Shown here in pieces: positions 44,741 to 55,552 of a DNA stretch of 64,000 bases (the first letter of the stretch is position 1; each line of letters starts with the position of its first letter). Both the position numbers and the translations under genes were made by a program. The notes beneath the pieces were generated by a model that saw only the letters and a list, made by a program, of their open reading frames with translations, was not told the DNA's origin and did no database searches. Source of the DNA: Zasmidium citrigriseum (Eukaryota; Ascomycota; Dothideomycetes; Mycosphaerellales; Mycosphaerellaceae); NCBI GenBank assembly GCA_002786025.1, contig NHNW01000007.1, positions 682,001 through 746,000 on the forward strand. Direction: 5' to 3'.

Positions 44741-45949
44741 TCATCGTGCTTGGGCTGGCAAGGATATCGATCGAGCTCTAGCAGCTGGTCGAGAACGGCT
44801 TGATAGAGTTGGTTCCATGTTCAAGTCTATCGGGTCCAGAGGTTGTAGGAATGGCGATTCATGTCGTATATCTGGTGAAGAGTGTTCGTTAAAATCTATC
44901 CAACTCTCCACTCGCTCTTTGACGCTGTCCTGTTGTGGCTCAGTTTGCATGTAGGCTTCCATGTTAAGTCCCCCCGCTATACATGCCTCTTTAGCTGCGG
45001 CAGCGGACTGTATGGCCTGTTCCAATTCTTCAGCAGCTTGGCCAAATGCAGCTTGATACTGCGCTTCGAATATTGACTCGGGAATCTCCAGAGGCTGCTC
45101 TTGGTCTGCCAGAAAGTTTCGTTCAATGAGGGCGGCATCGTGATCATGCTTCAATTCTGACAAACGTTCTCTCATAACGTACTCATGACCTGCCTTCTCA
45201 AAGAACTCCGCAAGTACTGGATGAACTTGAGGTGATGCAGGCGGTAGCGGTGAGGAGCCATGAATTTGAAGTGGAGTGATCGTATCCTCGAGATCTGACA
45301 TGCCAGGTAAGTCCAAGCCACGAAGAGCATCCATAAGGCTTGCAATTCCCAGGGCAACAGTTCCCTCATGCTTCTGCATGTCCGCTTCGGTTTCAGAAAG
45401 TTCCAGGTCAACGTTATACAACCTCATGGCAGATTTTTCCAGCGCTGCGTGATCATCCAATATCTGCTGGCGGAGATCTTGCAGCTGTGGTGAGCTGAGC
45501 AAAACCTCGCGTGGGATTTTCTCCATCAACTTTCTTTGAGAGTCGAGCAGATAGTTTCTTTTGTTGGTGAAGTCGTGCCGCTCCCAGGCTGATCGGTCTC
45601 GTAATTTTATAGCCCGAGCGCGAGCCGGTGAGAGCCTCGCTTGTAGAGAATGAAGTTCTAGTAAAGCATCTTTGAGTAGGGCAGCCCGCTCAGTCCCGAT
45701 CTTCATAGTCTCGTGCAAAGCCTTTGAAGTTTCATCATCCTTTGCAAGAGAGGTTGGTGAGGGTCCATCTGTCGTCGGAGCAACGCTACTTGTTGGCTCA
45801 TTGATTTCCTCGCGGCGGTCTTCGGTCTTCTTCAATGGAGGTGGCAGTGGATGGGTCAACGGCTTGTCAGAAGGATTCAGTGGGAGTTCTTGGAAACCAT
45901 CATTGGCGTCCGTATCCGAACTCCAGAACGAGTACATCCATCGGAGCAT
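44741..45949 (-). CDS. M3: coiled-coil protein of the paired M family
   Basis: Single exon of 402 residues from the first in-frame ATG, at 45947-45949 (MLRWMYSFW). Shorter than M1 and M2. A Pro/Thr-rich N-terminus is followed by coiled coil at about 75-210. The family signature HPVLAEFFEKAGHE is at about residue 242. The second coiled coil (SELKHDHDAALIERNFLADQ, then AAEELEQAIQSAAAAKEACI) ends in GLNMEAYMQTEPQQD, then VKERVESWIDF, matching M2. A Ser/Arg-rich tail ends SISLPAQAR. It is head-to-head with P3 (496 bp apart). M2 and M3 look closer to each other than to M1. Function unknown. Confidence 0.76.
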   Translation of the reverse strand: MLRWMYSFWSSDTDANDGFQELPLNPSDKPLTHPLPPPLKKTEDRREEINEPTSSVAPTTDGPSPTSLAKDDETSKALHETMKIGTERAALLKDALLELHSLQARLSPARARAIKLRDRSAWERHDFTNKRNYLLDSQRKLMEKIPREVLLSSPQLQDLRQQILDDHAALEKSAMRLYNVDLELSETEADMQKHEGTVALGIASLMDALRGLDLPGMSDLEDTITPLQIHGSSPLPPASPQVHPVLAEFFEKAGHEYVMRERLSELKHDHDAALIERNFLADQEQPLEIPESIFEAQYQAAFGQAAEELEQAIQSAAAAKEACIAGGLNMEAYMQTEPQQDSVKERVESWIDFNEHSSPDIRHESPFLQPLDPIDLNMEPTLSSRSRPAARARSISLPAQAR

Positions 45950-46445
45950 TTCGACCGAGTGTTTTGGGCCGACGGCTTCCAGGCTGGCATGTTCAGTTGT
46001 CAAGTGTGGCCCACTAGATTGCCGTATTTGACGCTAAGGCTACGCAGGCCTAGCTGGTGACTATGTGGTCGGCATGGTGATGACGACGAAGAGAAGAAGG
46101 CCAACGCGAGGCACTCAAGTACTCCCCCGGCCCCGCTAAGCGAAAGCAGAGCCGCATCGACCCATTGTCTTCAGCATACCCCCCGCGCTAAATATCAGCC
46201 TTGCAGTGGACAAAAGTAGTGACAATCTCGCTAGCGCGTGGTGCGGCAACAGGGAGCGACATACTTTATGCATGCGGGAACTGAGCTTGCTTTTGGCGGC
46301 AACAACGTACATTCATTTGTCAAACAAACAGCCGCTATCAATGCGCCAATGCACCTGCGGGCAGCACCACAGAGCCTCATCGGCGCGGGGCAATAAATGG
46401 AAGGTCCACAGCTGACTTTGTCAGGGGATGTAACAGGAAACTTCG
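45950..46445. promoter_or_regulatory. Bidirectional promoter region of the M3/P3 pair
   Basis: These 496 bp separate the divergent starts of M3 and P3. The M3 frame stays open for 18 more codons, but with no ATG. I see no gene inside and no motif that I can name. Confidence 0.5.
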
Positions 46446-47723
46446 ATGTCGGGACCTCCATCCCAAACGCCTCCATGGCGTCAGGACACGTCCGGTCGAT
46501 GGTTCTACTACAACTCGGAGAGGGACACCATCGTGTTCTCGACTGGCCAAGAATATCCGAGACCTTCGAACGTTCCCAGGTCTTTCTATCAGACTCCTGC
46601 GATCTCCACGCCGCAGGCCAACACACAAGCGCCGCAGCCCAGCGTCAATTACACTCATGATCGTCAACAAGGTGACAATGCTCATCTGCAAGGCCAAGCA
46701 AGCCGGCAAAATGACCGCCAAGTCTACTCATCTCGGGATCCTCAAACCCAAGTAGAAACTACTGTGGCTACCGGGAATGGTATCACAACAGATGCATTTT
46801 TCCGTCAACATGGAGTCCAGTCAACGCAGGAATTGATAGCGAGTCCAAATGCAGCCGTGGGTGAAACCGAAGAACTGTTCTCGAGCTATCAAGTCCGTCG
46901 ACGAAGTTTCTTCAGTGTCGGAAGAGTCTTCCACGTTCTCTGGGCTGAACCCGCTGGACCTGGCTCCCGTTCCGGAGTCTCTGGATTTGAAAGACCAGAT
47001 CCAAATCTTGTGCCCAGCCGATATCGAGGTCATTCGATTTCGTCCAAGACACGCCGATTCGTGGTGATCAGGGAAGGGGCCAACTATTGTACCGCGTTGC
47101 CTATCACCACGTACAGTGGGCAGGGGGTCGCAAAACCGGGAGTTAAGAAATCAGAGCATGCAATTATATACACGGGTGCCACCACCCCATCGCCACGTCC
47201 GAATGAGATACCAGCAAGAGGTTCCAACGAGAGGCCGATGAGGAATTCCATCCGAGTCATCGCCGATGTGCCAACTGAGGCTTTGGGTCCAATGTCTCGC
47301 CTGGACTTCGGCAAGATTTGCACCATCCACCACAACTACAAGGCCAAGCCTTTCGGTCTGGTCCATCCGGCGTCCATAAGGACCTTGGTTGCTCAGTTCA
47401 ACTATGTCTTCAACTTGCCAGAGTCGGTAGCTGGCAATGTCGTCGCAGAGTCAAGCTCGTCAGCAGCGGCGCAAGCAACGCACACTCAAACGCCTCAAAG
47501 TGGACACGTCGGCATGGCCCTGCCTGCTACGCAAGAGGAAATGGTCACGCATGCCACCAATGCGCAGGCAGCCTACCATCGTCTTTGCCAACAAGGTTAC
47601 AGTCACGAAGATGCTGTGAGCCAATTGGTACAAAGGCTACAGCAGGTAGAAGAGTGCTCTTTGCAGACAGCCCAGGCCACTTTGTACGCGCGACTGGCGT
47701 ACAGACTGCCTCAAAGGTCATAG
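46446..47723 (+). CDS. P3: DUF6590-like protein with WW-like N-terminus and UBA-like C-terminus
   Basis: Single exon of 425 residues from the ATG at 46446. N-terminal motif PPWRQDTSGRWFYYNSERDT, then PRPSNVPRSFY. The DUF6590-like core lies at about 150-320: RRSFFSVGRVFHVLWAEPAG, SKTRRFVVIREGANYCTALP, VAKPGVKKSEHAIIYTG and SRLDFGKICTIHHNYKAKPFG. There is no long acidic stretch, unlike P1, P2 and P4. The C-terminal helical motif at about 371-400 (AYHRLCQQGYSHEDAVSQL) matches that of P2 closely. Intronless. Paired head-to-head with M3. Confidence 0.82.
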   Translation: MSGPPSQTPPWRQDTSGRWFYYNSERDTIVFSTGQEYPRPSNVPRSFYQTPAISTPQANTQAPQPSVNYTHDRQQGDNAHLQGQASRQNDRQVYSSRDPQTQVETTVATGNGITTDAFFRQHGVQSTQELIASPNAAVGETEELFSSYQVRRRSFFSVGRVFHVLWAEPAGPGSRSGVSGFERPDPNLVPSRYRGHSISSKTRRFVVIREGANYCTALPITTYSGQGVAKPGVKKSEHAIIYTGATTPSPRPNEIPARGSNERPMRNSIRVIADVPTEALGPMSRLDFGKICTIHHNYKAKPFGLVHPASIRTLVAQFNYVFNLPESVAGNVVAESSSSAAAQATHTQTPQSGHVGMALPATQEEMVTHATNAQAAYHRLCQQGYSHEDAVSQLVQRLQQVEECSLQTAQATLYARLAYRLPQRS

Positions 47724-49031
47724 TAGAAGCACACTACTGGTTTCCTAGCAGATCATTCATCAACAAACACCGGCAGATACGGCGCTCACATGTAACAACC
47801 TTCTAACGACTTATACGAATTTGATCGAGCGGCTTTTGTGGGGTTACGAGTCCCTTCCACGATAACTTTCACCGCCCTTGCGAAGCACGGGGTCGGTACG
47901 GCTGAGACGCGGCGGCGTGTTGGGTTATTGAGCTTTTGGGTCTTCTCTTGCACTCGTTGGTGAGAGTATCGCAATCTTCTTGAGTAGCTATTCGTACAAA
48001 TATGAAAATGCAAATCCGTGATATTTCCCACTTCCAGAATTCAGTCTTAATGAGGTCAAAATAAGCATGAGCCTAGGACTTACTAAAAGGCGGTGCGGCC
48101 CTAAGTCTCCACCTCAGCGGGCTCCCGAACTCAATACCCTGTGGCTGTACAGGATATGCTTTCTGGTAAAAGGCCTGAGATTCATTGGAGCTCTGGCACA
48201 AAAGCTGGAAGCGTGCAACAATTCAGGGATCCATTTGAATCTCGTGCGTCGGAAAAATGTCGGGCCGGCATCTTCTCTCTGCTCACTTCTCCAAGCTTCT
48301 GTTCAGCCCTCATCATTCATGTACTTCATCCTTCCTTTCAATCATTTCAAGTTTCGACAGCGCAGACACAGAGACATCGCTAGTTCCGGATCATTACAAT
48401 CCTTCAGTTCGGCGTGGACGTGATGGCATGCGCCGGCGGGATGGGCATGGACAAAGGGCCCCAGCACGACGACTCTGACCATTCATTTACCCACCATTCA
48501 GATGCCCGAAGCTATACAGTCGCAAGACCTCCACGATGTCGACCTGTGCTCGCAGACTTGTGAAGTATGCATTTCTGGTCGATTGATGAGATTTGTTTCG
48601 GGACTTACTCGCTGACTACGAGTCTCGGCTCGCCGTTCCGATGCCATCTCATGATTCGCACAAGGAACTTTCTTCAGTACTGTTCCCACGCGGGTAACCC
48701 TAACGCGTTGGCGCGCTCACGCCGTGGGGCTTTTCTGGCGGGAGGCCGCCCTCTCGAAGCGCCCAGCTCCCCGAACTCAGCCACCACCATGCAGCACTGC
48801 CCGAGCTGAAAGCTCCCCACACAACATCCACTATTCGCTATCACTACTGTGAAGGCAAAGCGATAATATGAGACTATGTCAACAACCGGTGAGGTTTCCC
48901 CTCAAAGCGCGGCTGACTGGACTGCTATGCTGTTGACTACATATTAACCGGTCTCTCCCCCACTAGCTGCAATCTACTCAAAGTGACGATCCGATCACAA
49001 GAACAACTTGTATCAATCGATAGAAGACACC
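47724..49031. other. Gap of 1.3 kb between P3 and P4 without a supportable gene
   Basis: By analogy, an M gene would be expected on the minus strand left of P4, but no frame here shows the KAG signature or a long coiled coil. Frames are short and basic. A 19-bp match to the P2 downstream region is at about 48042-48060. The partner of P4 has been lost or never existed. Confidence 0.4.
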
Positions 49032-52000
49032 ATGTCGCGCACAAACTTTCCACGAGTTCCAAGCGACCCTGCGGCCAATTCTCAGCCTCGATCTTCGTAT
49101 TCGACTGCTTCATCGCTGGCACCTGGACAACACATGTTCTTGGACAAGGCTAAAAACATGTATTTCCACCACGACGAACGCACCGACGAGTATGTGTACC
49201 AAGACGGGCGCGGAACGGCTGTGCCAAGGCAAACAACATTCCCACGAACGCCCGCAGTGCCCGGAAGTGAGCCACCGAATAGTCTCACTTACGTCCATCC
49301 AGTTGCTCTGAGTCAGACACCTCAGCAAATACCGCAGCAAATGCTGTATAGCGGGTACAGTACCCCATCGACTGCCAGCGGCCAAGTCGATTTGACAAGA
49401 TTGCCGAGCTCTCAAACGTACGATCGTGCGGGAGTACGCATGGTTGATACGCAGAATCCTCACAACCACGTTCGAACAACATTCGGAGTCGCTCCTACCG
49501 ATCGCATTACGGATCCAACGCTGTACAAGTCAGGAGTTCGTGCCCATCGAATGCTTTACGGCACGGGGGAGAGCGAGGTTGAGAATCTCTATTCTTACTT
49601 TCGCGTGCGGAAACCCAGCTTCTTCTGCGTAGGAAGAGTTTTCTTGATCCTGTGGACTGAGCCTTCTGGGGAGATGGAAAGAACCGTCATCACCGACACC
49701 GAAATGGAGCCAAGCGACCGGGCTGTCAGTTTTGGCGCTTTGAAACAGCGAGTATTCTCGAAAGTTCGCCGCTTCGTCGTCATTAGAGAGGGCGATAGGT
49801 ACTGCAGTGCCCTATCAATCGCAACCTATGGAGGTCAAGGCGTGGGTAAACCGAGTGTTAAGAAGGCAGAACATGCTATCATCCATACTCGCCGGGAAGC
49901 ACCAAGTCCTCGAACACAAGAGCAGCCACAGCGCTCCGAAGCTGGTATGAGGCCAATACCTATCCGCGTTGTCCCTGATGATTCCGCGGAGGTTCTTAGT
50001 CCGATGAGTAGGCTGAACTTCGGTAAAGTCTACACGATTGAGCTTAATATCAAAGTCCGCCCCTTCGGAATAGTGCACAGAGACTCCATGAATGCCCTTC
50101 TCACACAGTTCGCAAATGTTTGGACGGCTAGCCCGCCGCCAACGGTTGCAGGGCAATCTCCCCACCTGAGTCAAGACACTCCATCATTCCCCACTATAAA
50201 ACCTGGGGTATCGCCAACTGTGTCCATTCCGACCTTCAGGGGAGAGCGCTGCGTTTCTTCTGCCGAGCCAGTCGATGAAGAAGGCGAGGAAAGCGAAGAC
50301 GATGGAACTGATGAGGATGACGTGAGTGGAGATGAGGAATCCAACCATAATTGTCATGAGCATAGCATCCTCGAGATCGATGATGAGCAAGTCGTTGGCA
50401 GTGCGGCATGGCGGCAAAGTGCTGAGCAAGCCGAACATGCTATTAAAAGAATGATTGGCATTCCACTCCGCAGTGCAATGACTTCCGACAAGGAATCGGC
50501 AGGATCAGACCCACATAGGAACTCGGCAAACAATCGATTTGAATCTCAAGACTGGCCGGGAGATCTGAGCGTAGCAGCGCCATCACACCAGTGGACCGCA
50601 AGCAATGCTTATATACCCACAGATTCTGGTTATGCCAGCATGGGTCGAAGAGACGAATCGATGCCCAAGAGTGGTCAACGTACGACAATCGCCGAGCACG
50701 ACACTCAGACCATTATTTCCAACGATGAGTCAACCATCTTTATGACTGGCAAAGCAAAGTTACGATCCGTCGCGGCCTTCGCGATGGAGATTATTGATCG
50801 CCTTTCTGGCAACGTGTGGGTTGATGCGAAGCAGTGTAGAAACATCGAAATCCTGCTACAAGAGGTCCTGAAGCAGTTTTCCACGGCTGTGCGGAGCGAG
50901 AGGAGAGGCGAATTGCCGCTGAAAGGAGCAAAGTTTATCTCGCAGCAAAGATGGTACGTATTCAATGATTACTTCCTGGCAAAGCTGACGTCTACTTCAT
51001 GTAGTCGAATTGCAACCCTTCTGGTTTGCGGCCACGCAAATATCGACGACACCTGCGATGAGCCCGACAGAGCGGCTGGCGCCAGCGAATACTCTTCAGA
51101 GGATGTCATGAAGCGTTGGCTGGAGCAAATGGGCTCGAACGGCGATCCAAATTGCATTCCTGTTGCGAAACCATTAGACTCGTTAGAAGGCGATGAGGAT
51201 GAGGATGTGGACCGGGTGATCGACGAGGCAAGACCATTCCTGATCGGGACTCCAGCCTTTGAAAATCTAGTTGCGGCCGTCACCACCATCCTCGAACCAT
51301 TCTTTGCCCCGGGTCTAGGCTTCGTCACCTCATGTCTGAAGTCCAAGATCGACCAGTCCGTCTCGCGTGTACGATTTTGCCTCAATTGGAATCCTGGCCG
51401 CTTTTTGAGAGACAACTACTCTGATTCGGATTCCATTGATCTTATGGATATACTAGCCATCACTCACGTCAGTGAAGGGAGATACCAGGCTGCTACGTGC
51501 GAAGAATACTTAAGACAGACATGGCCGTCTGTGGCAATTACGACAGTTCCATTATTCAGGTCTATTTTCGGTGAGCTTGCTGAGAAAGGAACAGCCATCG
51601 CATCAGGTAAGCTTTCTTCGCTTCTATAATACCTCCCTCGAGAGAGTTCTGACAAGAAACAGACAACGGTATTGCTTTCAGTGCAATGTACATCGAAGAT
51701 GAATTGATCCTAGAAATTGCTGGACCATCGACACAACTTATCAGGATCGGGGAGCAGCTTGCGTGGATTGGTGCAGCATGCAGATCATCCGAGCAGATGT
51801 CCGTTCCTCTCTACGTCCGGCCACGTGTCGAACTTCTCGAAAAAAGGAGTGACAGGCCTGTATCCTTTCGGATATGTTACGATGAGACGATACGCTCAGA
51901 TTTTGTCACTACGCCAAAGACGACTGGTCAATGTTGGCTGAACCTCTTCCGGGGCGTAACTATGGCGGATGGCTTCCCCGTCCAAGTAAGACGTGGAGCA

Positions 52001-53560
52001 CAGCCTGGACTTGAAATCCCCTTTGAAATAATGGCCGATATTGGGGAGATCGATTCCGTTGATATGTTCGAGGGACGCCTGGTGTTGAAGGGGCATTCAA
52101 GGATGTTTGTTGCAGTGAAAAGACTGGGCGATTCGATAATTTGGCATTTGATCAAGTTCGACGAAGCAGACGCAAACCCGTATGAAGCAGTATTGGAAAT
52201 GGGAACCGACGACACGATTGATATGACCTGCATAACAAGCTGCAGGCATTTCCTAGGTTGGACCGAAGATGTCACAGTCAACTTCGGTAAGTGCAATGGA
52301 GTCAAGGCCAATCGTAACTACGCTGAACGCTCCGCGACAGGCACAAGAGTTGCGAACTACGACATACTGCCCGCAAACATTGGTCTGAACCCAATTCAAC
52401 TCTCGATGACCTCGTTCTCAATCTCAGCGAGCAAATATCTAGGAGTCAGTGCCCAATTTACCAGGGGTAGAAAGGAGGCTCTACCAGTCAATGGGTCATC
52501 GACTTACAAACTCAAAATGGACGGCCTTCGACGAAAGCGACTGGCAATCTATGATGATCGGAGAAAGCAAGCGTGGCTGTTAGGCGCAGACCGAGTCTTG
52601 CTCCATACCTTGCGCTCGCGCATCACAGCCAGACACTCTGAAAGTCAGCACTTTGCGATGCAGGATTTCATCTACGCTTCCGGAGCACCGGATGAAGACG
52701 TGTCCTTGATCCTAAAGGATCAGAACTTCGTTGCGCGCACCCTCGATCAAGAGCTGACAACTCCATGCACCGAATTCGAGCGTGTGGACGGCGTGCTAAA
52801 GATGAAAGAGACCTGGAAATGCACTACCCACACAATGAAGGACGAAATACTGGAGTTACATGACACCTTTCAAAAGATGATTGCATACCAGGGCAAAATG
52901 AATGCCGAGTCCAGAGTAAATGTCACTTGCCCTTCAAAGCCGACATTGCAAGCTTGGTCGTTTGACAACCTTGTACAAGGTATCGACACCCTCATACCTC
53001 GTCTTGTGGATCTCCAGCCTCATGCTCAGGCCTGGATGGCTTTTCGAGAAGCGATACTGGCGCCGGTCTTAGTAGGTGGCGGGTTCGGGGCTGTCCTTGC
53101 ACCAGCGACACCGAAGTCAACTTGTCAAAGTTGGGCAGCGATGCCCCAAGCTTTGGACTGCATGGCAGCGCCCATATATCTACTGAAGGGGGTGTATCAG
53201 GATCACGGCAACCAAGCCAAGGGCAACTTTCAGTTGATTGCCGGGTTGAGCTGGCATCAATCGGAGATTCCATTCAAGGACTGTAAATGCGTCAAGAAGG
53301 AGATGTCGAGGAAATGCAATAAGCTGCAGGATCTCTTCGATAACTTCACCTGGGGCAAGGCGAAAAGACCACGCTGGGATATTCTCGAAGCCTACCCCAA
53401 AGGGGCTTTGATCTTTGGGCGGTCGTCGAAATTGAAGAGAATGCTACCGTCGAGAGACTCGATAGGTGGCAGCAAAGATGTCGGCAGCGATAGCGGGCTC
53501 GGGGCCAGTATCAGCAGCTCGAGCGCTTCTCATGAGCGTGCTGTCCCTCTGCAAGCATGA
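49032..53560 (+). CDS. P4: DUF6590-like core fused to a large fungus-specific C-terminal region
   Basis: Exons 49032-51606 and 51663-53560 (56-bp intron, GTAAGC/CAG) join in frame to about 1490 residues. A further candidate intron at 50953-51003 (GTACGT, CTGAC, TAG; 51 bp) is free of stops, so 17 residues may be removed. The P N-terminal motif (KAKNMYFHHDERTDEYVYQDG) and DUF6590-like core (about 190-364; FFCVGRVFLILWTEPSGE, SKVRRFVVIREGDRYCSALS) match P1-P3. An acidic stretch lies at about 410-440. Beyond residue 580 is a large region not found in P1-P3: VCGHANIDDTC, then IRIGEQLAWIGAACRSS, GQCWLNLFRG, RHFLGWTEDV, ILAPVLVGGGFGAVLAP and PKGALIFGRSSKL. I have seen similar sequences in many uncharacterised fungal proteins, from memory, but know no assigned function. 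If the small 51686 Met were a separate start, two genes would be possible; the clean intron argues for one. Confidence 0.75.
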
Positions 53561-54024
53561 GCTTGCTGATATTGAGCTCTCTTGCTACCTTCGTGGCTCA
53601 CGGTTCAGCGTCAGATTTTGCGGACTAGGGACACCCCACTCAGGACATTATGAGAGTGTCATTCTTTTGAAGATGTTGTGATAGCGCGGATAGTGCAGCG
53701 TTGGATCGAAGTGCAGAGTGATGCAGACAGCCAAGCAGGCATGAGGTCGAAGAGAGTTCGTCGGCTCATGCGGCCCGCCGGACCGAGCTCCGCCGAAGCC
53801 AACGTCATCTCCTCCCCGACATCACGACATCAACCAGACTCCGTTCTCGCACCTCATCCGTATTGCGTCCAATCATGGGCTTGTGAGATTGCCCGAATCA
53901 CGCTGATAGGCATACATTGTGTGATAAGCAATTGAAACTGTGGGAAACCGTCCATCGGTCACGGTAGAGGTTTGCAAAATCTCCTTAATCCAAGCGATTA
54001 GATACTCTCAAAACAGGCATCACA
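53561..54024. other. Intergenic, between P4 and the monooxygenase gene
   Basis: A 464-bp gap holding the P4 3' end and the monooxygenase promoter. No coding, RNA or repeat signal seen. Confidence 0.4.
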
Positions 54025-55552
54025 ATGGCTTCCTCTGACCAAGCCAATGCTGCGTCCTCACCGGGCAAGAAGCAGATTCTACTGAATGCCTTCGACATGG
54101 CGAGTATGCTTCCCGCCTCCAACCAGCCTGCGTAGCTGACACTGCAGAGCCATCGGCCACATGTCTCCCGGGCAATGGAAAGACCCAGCGGATCAAAGCA
54201 CCACCAAGAGGCGCCTGGACTTCTGGATCAGCCTTGCCAAGATTCTCGAGAAAGGTGACATAAACGCCTTGTTCCTGGCCGATACGACAAGCCCCCACGA
54301 GACCTACGGCCAAAGTGCCGATGAATGCATTCGCCGTGCTGCACAATGGCCCGTCACCGACCCATCTATCCCCATATCTGCCATGGCCGCAGTGACAAAG
54401 AACCTCGCATTTGGTATCACCGCATCCACCTCGTTCGAATACCCTTTCATCCTCGGCAAGCGTTTCTCAACTCTCGATCATTTGACCAATGGCCGAATCG
54501 CCTGGAACATTGTCACGTCCTACAAGAAAGGCGCCTTCAAAGCCATCGGGGTAGACTCGCCGATCGAGCACGATGAGCGATATGCTCAGGCCGATGAGTA
54601 TATGCGCGTGCTGTACAAGCTGTGGAATGGTAGCTGGAGCGACGACGCCATTCTGGCCGATGCCGAGAAGGACGAATACTTTGACCCTACCAAAGTGCGA
54701 ACTATCAACCATTCTGGAAAGTACTACTCGCTCGAGTCGAAACATATCGTCGATCCTTCGCCGCAAAGAACACCATTCTTGTTTCAAGCCGGTACCTCAC
54801 CAGCGGGATCGGACTTTGCTGCCACTCACGCAGAAGCAATCTTCGTTCAGGCTCATGCTCCTGAGATTCTCAAGTCAAGGATCGCTGGTATCCGCAAGTT
54901 GGCAGCCGACAAGGGTCGAGACCCTCAATCGGTCAAGTTCTTCGCCACATTCACTCCAGTACTAGGCAAGACAGATGAGGAAGCGCAGCAGAAAATGGAA
55001 AAGATCAGAAAGAACGCATCGACGATCGGTGGACTGGTGCTCTTCTCAGGTTGGACTGGTATCGACGTGTCGAAGCTTCCACTCGACAAGAACATCACTG
55101 AAGAGGACTCCACGGAAGCTGGACGGATTACATCGATGATGAAATCTGTCACTTCGACGCAAGACTTGACCCCCAGAGTTGTCGCAGAAAAGGCTGCAAT
55201 CGGCGGCATGTCCCCCGTCAGTGTTGGCTCACCCGCCACCGTCGCTGACGAGATGGAGCGCTGGATGAATGAGGCCAATCTCGACGGCTTCAATCTCGCG
55301 TACACCACTACGCCGGGCACTTTTGAAGATGTTGTTGAATTGCTGATACCGGAGCTTCGCCGCCGTGGCATTTACCCGAGCAAGCAAGAAGATGGTCTTA
55401 CTGCTAGAGAGAAGATCTACGGTAAAGGTCAAGCGAGACTGCGAGATGATCACGCGGGCAGTCGATATAACTACGATGTGTATCAAGAAGAGCCGCCATA
55501 CCAGTCCGCAACCGATGACTCGGTCGCGGGTACCGCACCGCCTGGAAAGTAA
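54025..55552 (+). CDS. FMN-dependent monooxygenase, NtaA/SnaA (nitrilotriacetate monooxygenase) type
   Basis: Two exons, 54025-54103 and 54150-55552 (46-bp intron), 493 residues. The acceptor ending at 54149 was chosen because it joins ILLNAFDMA to TIGHMSPGQW, the conserved start of this family. The protein is a luciferase-like TIM barrel. Visible family features include the ITASTSFEYPFILGKRFSTLDHLTNGRIAWNIVTS block (substrate and flavin pocket; cited as a range), the SSKHIVDPSPQRTPFLFQAG-type segment (here ESKHIVDPSPQRTPFLFQAG) followed by SPAGSDFAATHAEAIF, and the C-terminal DGFNLAYTTTPGTFEDVVELL. Members oxidise small substrates with reduced FMN supplied by a separate reductase (family knowledge); the substrate here is unknown. 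Length is normal. It sits 280 bp from the start of the last transposon block but shows no RIP-type stops. Confidence 0.88.

Noticed and set aside
50953..51003. 51-bp candidate intron in P4
   Set aside because: Signals are canonical, but the frame is open through it, so I did not split the gene here; noted in the P4 entry as an option.
51686..53560. Separate gene starting at the Met at 51686
   Set aside because: A clean 56-bp intron at 51607-51662 joins this frame to the upstream exon, so I prefer one fused gene.
53466..53935. Small plus-strand frames at the end of P4 and after it
   Set aside because: Short, low complexity and overlapping the P4 C-terminus in another frame.
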